DNA of 64,000 nucleotides from Limonium bicolor (lineage: Eukaryota > Streptophyta > Magnoliopsida > Caryophyllales > Plumbaginaceae), in the NCBI GenBank assembly GCA_023374045.1, contig CM041777.1, positions 463,169,827 to 463,233,826 of the forward strand, written 5' to 3'. The translations under genes and the position numbers were made by a program. This document shows positions 56,498 through 64,000 of the stretch, piece after piece (position 1 is the stretch's first letter; the number at the start of each line of letters is the position of its first letter). The notes beneath the pieces were generated by a model. The model was not told the DNA's origin. It ran no database searches and saw nothing but the letters and a program-made list of their open reading frames with translations.

Positions 56498-59400
56498 GGG
56501 GTCAGCAACCTTTTGCTGGTATGGTTAACGCGCAGCCCATCGGCTACCGGGATACGCGCAACCATTTGTCATGATGACATGGCATTGATTTTACACAAAA
56601 CAACATATATAGCATAGCAAAGGAACTTGCATAGCACAACAACACACACAACATAATAAGAACGATTCCATTTAGGAAACGAACCAACATAGTTAGATCA
56701 CATGGAGAGCCTAGAGAATGTTGCCAAAATCATGCTAAGCTCGTTACATAACTCGTTACCGTCCTATTAGATTTGAACGGATGACTTAATCCCAAGGTGC
56801 GTCGGATATAGTGATCCCAAGCACACCGAACAAACATAGTATGCCCCTGTGGCCCGACGTGAGTCAGTAAAATAGCCTTGGATAAGCTAAAGGGAAGGTT
56901 GAAAACCAAAATGGAAAACAACCATAACATACAAAGAGAATCGAACCGGTAATGACATCGACTCCCATACTCACACGCGTGGCCGGAACTACCGGACTCC
57001 TCACTCCCCAGTTAGCACTTGTTAGAAGTTCAACATTGAAACTCAACAAACAATTCACAAACAAGTGGTTAAGTCTTGTTAGACACAACAAGGGAAGTGG
57101 GTCGCATCTCAACAACACAATAATATAAACAACTGTAAACTCATTACATGTCTTAAGTCTTACAAGGTCATAAACACACAGAAAAACAAACAACACACAA
57201 GCCGGTGTAAACCGGTAGGCAACAGACTGCAAGAAAACCATACCTTGGTCCTTGCTTCGATTGGTTTCCACCGTTGGAGAATCCTATACACATTTAGTAA
57301 CGTCGGTTAATTAACGTACTAGTCCGTTGTTAACTTATTACTTCACATATCTAGTTTATTTTATTTTCACACTTTGTTACAACTTTTCACCTTTTTAATT
57401 ATCATTATAACACACCTAACATGTCTTAAACAACCTTATATTATCATTACTAACTAATCACCATTATTAGACATCGTTTTCTAACCTTAAACAAAGTTTT
57501 TGGTCAAAACAGTACCATGTCCGAACTTGTGTCCGGACATCAACGTTCGGACTTAAGTCGAGACTCAAAGGGTGAAACCAGACGAATGTCCGAACATGTG
57601 TCCGAGCTTCCGAAGTTCGGACATTGGTCGAGGCAAAATCAAAGGAAAAATTTCAAGTGTCCGAACATGTGTCCGAGCTTCCAAAGTTCAGACACAAGTC
57701 GAAACTCAGAAAATTTAAACGCAACAGGGCATGTCCGAACGTCCAAGTTCGGACGGAAGTTCGGACGTGCCAAAACACTCATTTTCTATGCCTTTAAACA
57801 CTTACTCAATTCTTACCAAAATCCCTAACACTTATTATGTTTTCTCCTTAGGTTTCTAAGTGGTGTTTCATGCCTATTGTAACCATTATACCAAAATGTT
57901 TCCTCCCACTTGAACATCATCTCCCAAGCATCTTTTCTTACAAACCAAACTCCTTATGTCATTCTTGAAATCTCTCCACAAGTTTATACTTCCTCCTTGA
58001 TTACCAAAGTTTGCATAAGTCTCAACACAACTCCAAAATGACTTTGGTGTATTCCAAAACACTCATTTGCATTCTAAAACTTCCAATATAATGCCTAAGT
58101 CCTTTTTGCACTCTAAAACACCTTAATACATAGTTTCTTTCCTAATAAAATACCTAGTCACTCCTAAGACTTCCTAGTTCACCAAAACTCCTTTAAACAC
58201 TTATAACTTCTTATACATTACCTAATTTTTGACATGGGTTCTACTAACATCTTGTTACACCAAACACATTGTTTTCACCATTGAACATCCAAGAACACTA
58301 AAATCCATCAAGAACATTCTTATACACAAAACTTCACCAAATTTACACTACATCACAATATAGTGCATAATTTAAATTGCTTGGCACTTAGGCCCTTAAA
58401 TAACATGGCTCTTAGGCCCTTAAATTGCATAAACCATAAACACTGAATTTCCATATTATATTTGCCTTTGACCTGCAAATACACCCAACAATACATATGC
58501 CCTTAATAAACTCCTTGAGAGCATTTTACTAACTCATTTACCATTGGCTCTTTAAGTAGTTATAATGAACAACTTAAGCTCATTTTTCCTAAGGCATTAT
58601 AAGCTACATTAAGTTAGCATATTTACCTCTTTTCCTCACAAACTTCTTTCTTGTTTCCTTGATTAAAATTGGCAAGGCTTTAGTTCCTTGTTAACTTCTA
58701 ATCAATATACAAGCAAGGTAATGAGTATTCAAGCTTCAAGCTTAATCTCATTGTAAACCCTAGTTACATATATTGTCTTAAAACATTAAGATGATTGTTT
58801 TACCTTGGCAATGAAAGAGAGTTTGGATAGGTAGCAAGAGAAGACTCCACCAAGTCCTTGAAGGGTTGAAATGAAGCTAAAACAAGCAAGTTAAAGACAC
58901 CATTACAAGGTGTAATTTCGGTCAACACTAAAACATGGAGGAAATGTTATTTTTCTTTGAGTTTCCTTACCTTGAAGCAAAGGAGAACAATAAGATGTAA
59001 AATTATAAGCTCAAGCTCCTTCCATGGAGATTCCTCTTGGCACCAAAATGGAGCTCTTGGAGTTTTGAAAGGATGAAGTTGAAGAGCTTGATGAGACTAA
59101 GAGAATGGTGGTCTTGGTTTTTGATTTGGTAAATGGAGCTAGGAATTACAAGTGATTGAAGATGGTGAATGGTGGTGGTGCTGTAGCTTAACCGTGAATG
59201 AGAGAAAGAAGGAAGGTATAAGACGGTGGGAACAAGGGAAATGAGAGAATGAAGTTTGGTATTTGCTTTTAGAAGATATTTTGTAGTTAAAGTAAATAGT
59301 ACTTATTTAATCATTCTTTATTTCCTTAATAAGCTAGCAAGAGTGGTGACTCACACCATGAAAAAACCGGCCCCCATTAAGTAATAAGGGGTGTTTTGGT

Positions 59401-59909
59401 CTTAGTTGACCAATTAAATCACTTATAATGACTTATGTTATAAACTAGCTTATTTTAGTTACTATTCACAAAACAAGGCACATAGTTGTGAAATTTTTGA
59501 TTTCCCATTGATTTAGACTTCGTAATGTGATACTAAGTAGTACACATGTTAATTAAAGAGTAATTATGGACATTTAGCCATTCAAAACCCATTTACAAGA
59601 CAATTTTTCAAAAATGTGCTTTAAGGCTCCTTAAAGCACATTTTGTGTTTTAACTTGTTTTCAAGCTTGGTTTTCTTTGGTAATTGGTTTAATATGTTCG
59701 TTAATATATAAATAAGGTCTTGGTAAGCTCATTAGGTCTTAACCAAGGTTATCCCAAGCTTAGAGCACATTTTTGCCCATATTGCCTTTAAGGCATTAAA
59801 TTGTGTTTTCTAAGGGTTATATTGTTTACTAATGTTTCTAAGACACTTTTTAGTCTTAATATACCATAGTTTAGTGTTTAAAAAACTTATTAAGGTTTGG
59901 GGTATTTCA
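56498..59909 (-). repeat. Tekay 5' LTR, second part
   Basis: Resumes the LTR interrupted at 39050 and ends GGTATTTCA, followed by the TSD AATCT. It contains the second copy of the GTCCGAAC array (57517-57770). Confidence 0.95.
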
Positions 59910-59914
59910 AATCT

Positions 59915-62130
59915 ACACATGAGAGCTGATTTTGGTTGGAATCGAGCAGCTGCATGAAAGAAGGCGGTGCCGCCAATCACGTGGAGAGCACATCATTGGG
60001 CTATACTTTATTCACACACCTGATTGGAGCTGCATACACTCTCGTAAAGAAAAGCAATGGTGAGGCTGCACGTGAACTTAGATATATACAAATATATATC
60101 TTCGAAACAAGATTATACAAAAGGATAAAAAATCATGAATTGATGATGACTCACGATGGATGCTTTATACAAAGAAAAGAAGTGACAATCGTCTAGGGAT
60201 TTTGTTACGAGAGTCATATGCACACAAATAGAAAGAAGTGAATTTTGAGAACCCTAGCCACCGAGTGCGTGAGGACAAAGAGAAGAAAACATTAGCCAAT
60301 TGGAGACTAGAACAACGAGTATATTGGGATTTCATCACCAATTCTTCATTACATATTTGATGGTTTTCTCTCTTTCTATTATTGTTAGTTTTGTTTCTTC
60401 CATGTCTAAGTAGTCGTTAGAATTCTGGTTTGCTATGGACAACTAGTTTATTATGTAATACCCGAATCTCAGTTGAACATTAGACGGAAACCTGAGGCGT
60501 TAGAGAACCCTAGTAAGTCGAGAAACCTTAGTTTAGCATATGTGGTGACTGAAATTCATTTGAGGATTTGGATAAACCCTAAGAAACCCTAATTTCTAAG
60601 GGAGTTGGAGGAACCCTAATGATTGAAAGTGCTCAGGGAGCAATGGAAACCTTAATCGGTGGAAGTTTGAAAACCCTAAAACTGCCGGAAATTATTTAAA
60701 CAATTAAACTCTAGGGAACCATAGATAGCCAGTAACCCTAGAAGGTGTATTTGAGGCCCTTGAAGATGTTTTATCGTAGGAATCAACTGAAACCTTTTTC
60801 TCTCTAATAATGGTAAAGCAATTACATTTTCCACAGTTGGTGTTTCTGGCCAAATAGAGCACTAGGAGGGTGGCGTGGGTAATCTCAGAAAACTTATTCA
60901 ACTAGACTATCCATGCTTGTATTAACCTAGTTACACTCATAGCCTTAAACATCAAAATAAAATCAAGCCAAACAAGGCCTAATAGAGGCGCCACATATAA
61001 CCTCCTTATTATTCACTATTTTGTCCTTATGTAATGATTATAAGGATAAACCTTATCTCTTCTTCATTAATGAGGCGTCTACCACTCCAATGGTTAGGAT
61101 TTATCCGGATAAGTGGCAAAAATCTAAGGGATTAGGAAGGGATAAATATGACTAATTAACTAAGGGTATAAAAGTGAAGAAGGAAATGAAAAACAAGATT
61201 TTAAAGACCATTTTCGGCCTTAAGGGAGAGAGAACAAAGTTCACTATTGTGGAGGGTGATTTTTTCGGTATGAGGGGGGTCTATCTAAATGGTTCTGACT
61301 AAAAAGCCTAGATCCTAGAAAATGCCATTCTGTGGAGGGTGAAAACCCGTTATTCTGTCATCCCTCAAATACCTACTACATCGTCCGTCTTTCCCAGAAA
61401 GCTTATAGGGAATGCTAGTGAGCACTACACCCGCTCTCGATGGGCTCCACGCGGACTTATGCCTCTATAAGGCGGATTTGACTAGGGTCGCCACCTAGTT
61501 TGACCTATGATAACTAGGAAGGAAGATCGGGTCCTAAGAACCGTTAATTGACTCTGAGATTGTTGCCTATGGATAGGACTTATCTAGTCATTTCAGAGAT
61601 TCTATGTGGGTTCGCACTGGGTTACACCCCTTGGAAGTGGCAACGACCACAACTTCGGATTGGTGCCCGAGGAAACCTCAGTCTTCAATTGTCGGGATTG
61701 CCTTCTTTCAAAACCTTTTTAGAGAGGTTCATTTAAAGACCAAGGATAGGATTGAGACGGGAAGAGAGAAAGAGAGTTGATGAGGTGAGCTTTTCGGTCA
61801 AGCTTGCGCCAAGGAGAGGAATTGCTAAATTCTGATGAGTATAGAATGAAGATTTGGGAAAAGTCTGAGGTTGGGTGAATAGACAAAACTTGGAGTGTGA
61901 TGGTTTGAAGTTAGTGGAGCCGAAGAAGTTTTGAGTGTTTGAGAGATATGAGAGTCAACTTAGAGGGGGAAAAGGGTTTTTTTGTTTGGAATGGGGTTGC
62001 ACCCTAGATGGGCTGCCTACGTACACAACTCCCTGTTGAGATCAGACCTTACGTAGTTCACAACTTTTGGGTTTTTGGAGTTTGGGGTTTGAGATTTAGA
62101 GGAGTTTAGAGTTTCGAGAAGTTTCAGGTT
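59915..62130. other. Unclassified intergenic sequence
   Basis: No gene recognised. A possible LTR start, TGTAATACCCGAATCTCAG, lies at 60454 but no matching end is seen. AACCCTA/CCCTAA motifs recur between 60500 and 60740. A run at 61370-61700 (CTCTCGATGGGCTCCACGCG and neighbours) is of different composition but has no known domain. Confidence 0.35.
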
Positions 62131-62295
62131 TGAAGTGTTAGTCTGCGAGACGCTCGGGTCTGTGAGACGTTTGAAACCTTGAGATGTCGAAGTCAGTGAG
62201 ACGCTCGGGTCTGTGAGACACTTCGGTCTGTGGGACATTCGAATCATTGGAATGACAAAGTCTGTGAGACGCTCGGGTCTGTGAGACGCTCAGAG
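62131..62295. repeat. Short tandem repeat GTCTGTGAGACGCTCGG
   Basis: About eight copies or partial copies of GTCTGTGAGACGCTCGG/GTCTGTGAGAC(G/A) with a 16-20-bp period. GTCT...AGAC makes each unit a short inverted repeat. Confidence 0.7.
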
Positions 62296-62520
62296 TGTAT
62301 GGGAAATTGGAATGAAATTGAAAACGAAGTTGAATGAATTTTGATTTGAATTGGAATTGAATTGAAATTAGATTGATTTTTTATTGGAATTGGATTGGAA
62401 GTGGATGGAATTGAAATTGAATTGGAATTAAAGGTGAATTGGATTGAATTTGAATTAGGCTTGAATGAATTGAGTTTGAATGGAATTTGGTTTGAATTGA
62501 ATTTGGGTTGGGGTTGGAAA
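62296..62520. repeat. Low-complexity GAATTGAATTG region
   Basis: Simple-sequence repeats of GAATTG, GGAATTGAAATTG and GGATTGAATTTG. Confidence 0.6.
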
Positions 62521-62547
62521 ACGGGTCGGGTTAAAATTTAGGTTGGT

Positions 62548-62720
62548 CAAAGTTCAGGTCAAGGTCAAAGTTCGGATTGGTCAAAGTTGGACCAAGTCAA
62601 AGTTCGGGTTGGTCATAATTTGACCGGGTCAAAGTTGGGTCAAGGTCAAAGTTTGGATTGGTCAAAGTTGGACCAAGTCAAAGTTCAGGTTGGTCATAAT
62701 TGGACAGGGTCAAAGTTGGG
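62548..62720. repeat. Tandem duplication of a GGTCAAAGTTNGG unit
   Basis: Two copies of about 82-84 bp (about 62556 and 62640) built from GGTCAAAGTTGGACCAAG and GGTTGGTCATAATT segments. Open frames here are repeat artefacts. Confidence 0.65.
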
Positions 62721-62749
62721 CCAGATTGGGCCTTGGTTAGGCTTTTGGG

Positions 62750-63010
62750 TTGAATTGGGCCGGATTGGGTATGAGTTTGGGCCCGAAATGGGTTTGGGTC
62801 CAAAATGGGTTTGGGCCTGAAATGAGTTTGGGCCCGAAATGGGTTTGGGTCCGAAATGGGTTTGGGCCTGAAATAGGTTTAGACCCGAATTGGGTTTGGG
62901 CCCGAATTGGGTTTGATGGGCCGAGTTTTGTGAAGTTGGGCCAGGTCAAAATGGGCCGAGTCGAAGTGGGTCAGGTCAAAGTGGGCTTTTTGATGTGGGC
63001 TAAATTGGGC
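62750..63010. repeat. TGGGTTTGGGCCCGAAA tandem array
   Basis: Roughly eight copies of a 20-22-bp unit TGGGTTTGGG(C/T)C(C/T)GAAA, followed by diverged GGGCC(A/G)AGT-type copies. No coding value. Confidence 0.7.
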
Positions 63011-64000
63011 CCAATGTGGGCTTTTGGTCTTTTTTAAGGAAATACGCATTGGGCCGGATTAGGAATGGGCCTCAAAAAATGGGTTAAGTAGTGGGTTGTT
63101 ATTGGGTTGATTTGAGACTCATTTTATGGATTTGATTTTTGACATATTTTGAAGATTTAATTTTTTGGATTTTTGAATTGATATGGAATTGAATAATTGA
63201 TTGTGAATTTTATTCTGACATTATGGATGATTTGGAAAATTTTAAGGAAAATAGGTATTCCTCACATGGGCCGTGTCTAGGACCCGTATTCATGGAGGAT
63301 ACCCCAACCTAAAGCTTTTCTACAAAGGGGTGACCTATGGGCTAATTAGGGCTTCCTCAACAATTACCAAGCTAGCTACAACAAATGGAGCATATGGTAG
63401 CAAATAATTGTACAATGAGACTTGAAAATAAGCAACCGAACAAACATATCATGAACTTAAATTACAAAATCTTTGGGCATGTACCGTTGTTTATCTTCCC
63501 CTTTTTTGTTACCTATTTTATTGGTTTCGATTTTATCATAAACTTCAAGTTAAAACTAGTAAGCGTGAGTCTTGGCCTTGGGTTACTAATGCAATGTGCT
63601 AACCTTTTTATTTTCCTGGTTTATTTCTTTCGATGACCAAACAAGAAAGTCGCACAAAAAAGAAAGAAAAACTTGAACGAAAACCAACTTAAACATCCAC
63701 TGATAAATGGTAACCAGATTTCCAATTCATTCTGTTAAACAAAAAAAAATCCAAGCAAAAGGACAAGAGACAGAGAATCTAAGACTTAAGCAAATGATAA
63801 TGCCAAATTAATAGCTAGCTCTAGATAAGTTATTAGCCCCTTTCCTTATTCTGTTTGCCATTTTAAAGCTTTATCCTCGACCTATTCAACCTAAAACATG
63901 GAGGTTAGTGAGCTCAAAATACAAAATCTGACCAATTGCTCCCATTTTCCATCTTCCAATCGATAGACATTCAAACCGGGTTATTACTTTCCTTTGAAAT
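63011..64000. other. Unassigned sequence at the window end
   Basis: AT-rich; an 83-codon frame at 63385-63636 has hydrophobic stretches but no recognisable family or exon neighbours. Nothing else can be supported. Confidence 0.35.

Larger units (their letters stand above)
26828..59909 (-). mobile_element. Tekay/Del-type chromovirus (Ty3/Gypsy), host of the whole nest
   Basis: The outer ends are TGTAACACCC (26828) and GGTATTTCA (59909), flanked by AATCT at 26823-26827 and 59910-59914. The orientation is minus. The 3' LTR is 26828-30626. The 5' LTR is 38658-39050 plus 56498-59909, split by element A; without that insertion it is 3800 bp against 3799 bp for the 3' LTR. The internal part holds gag, an AlkB-like segment and pol with a C-terminal chromodomain. 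The primer-binding site is iMet-like and a polypurine tract abuts the 3' LTR. These traits fit Tekay. Several stop codons in pol and gag make this copy defective. Confidence 0.95.

Noticed and set aside
62587..63037. Overlapping frames rich in Gly, Trp, Lys and Val
   Set aside because: Translation of simple tandem repeats.

Overview
This is plant nuclear DNA, most likely from a eudicot. It has one host gene with many introns and wide intergenic space filled with plant transposable elements (Copia, Athila-type and chromodomain Gypsy elements, CACTA, PIF/Harbinger, a TRIM-like element). I cannot name the species.

Layout. 1-2045: a decayed Copia element (minus strand) cut by the window edge, with its LTR at the right. 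2046-8134: a lone CACTA end, a zinc-knuckle retroelement fragment, a three-unit tandem repeat with telomere-like CCCTAAA runs, and a degenerate GATTCACTTTT minisatellite. 8135-14243 (minus): the only clear host gene, an 18-exon BOP1 homolog (60S ribosome biogenesis, 707 codons). Its 14th intron has AT-AC ends and a U12-type branch site. About 14425-23100: a PIF/Harbinger-like element immediately upstream of BOP1, holding a MYB/SANT-like ORF, a second accessory ORF, a broken DDE transposase and an antisense GRF zinc-finger gene. A 2.87-kb non-autonomous CACTA element with a GCT target-site duplication (TSD) sits inside it. 24559-26230: a solo LTR next to a TRIM-like fragment.

26823-59914 is a nest of LTR retrotransposons that resolves base by base from TSDs. 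A Tekay/Del-type chromovirus (26828-59909, minus, TSD AATCT) has its 5' LTR split by element A (39051-56497, plus, TSD GGGGT), a gag-only Athila-like element. A is split by element B (44122-54136, minus, TSD CTTAT), which encodes one 283-aa protein. The 3' LTR of B is split by C (44756-48730, TSD CATAG), a solo LTR related to the Tekay LTR. A further solo LTR, D (35322-36926), lies inside the Tekay internal region. 59915-64000 is unclassified repeat DNA with three tandem arrays.

Most interesting points. (1) The Tekay element carries a captured AlkB-type 2-oxoglutarate/Fe(II) oxygenase between gag and protease, placed so that one gag splice donor could join in frame either to AlkB or to protease/pol. 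(2) A and B, though distinct, share a pair of hairpins just after their stop codons, with compensatory base changes and identical 16-nt spacing. (3) LTRs of at least three lineages carry arrays of GTCCG...CGGAC inverted repeats; where a TATA box can be seen, the array lies upstream of it. (4) A and B share an unusual C-terminal module (YIL/FEE repeats followed by FDPGG and a DPG or EPG end). Elements A and B look like non-autonomous partners that would need proteins supplied in trans.
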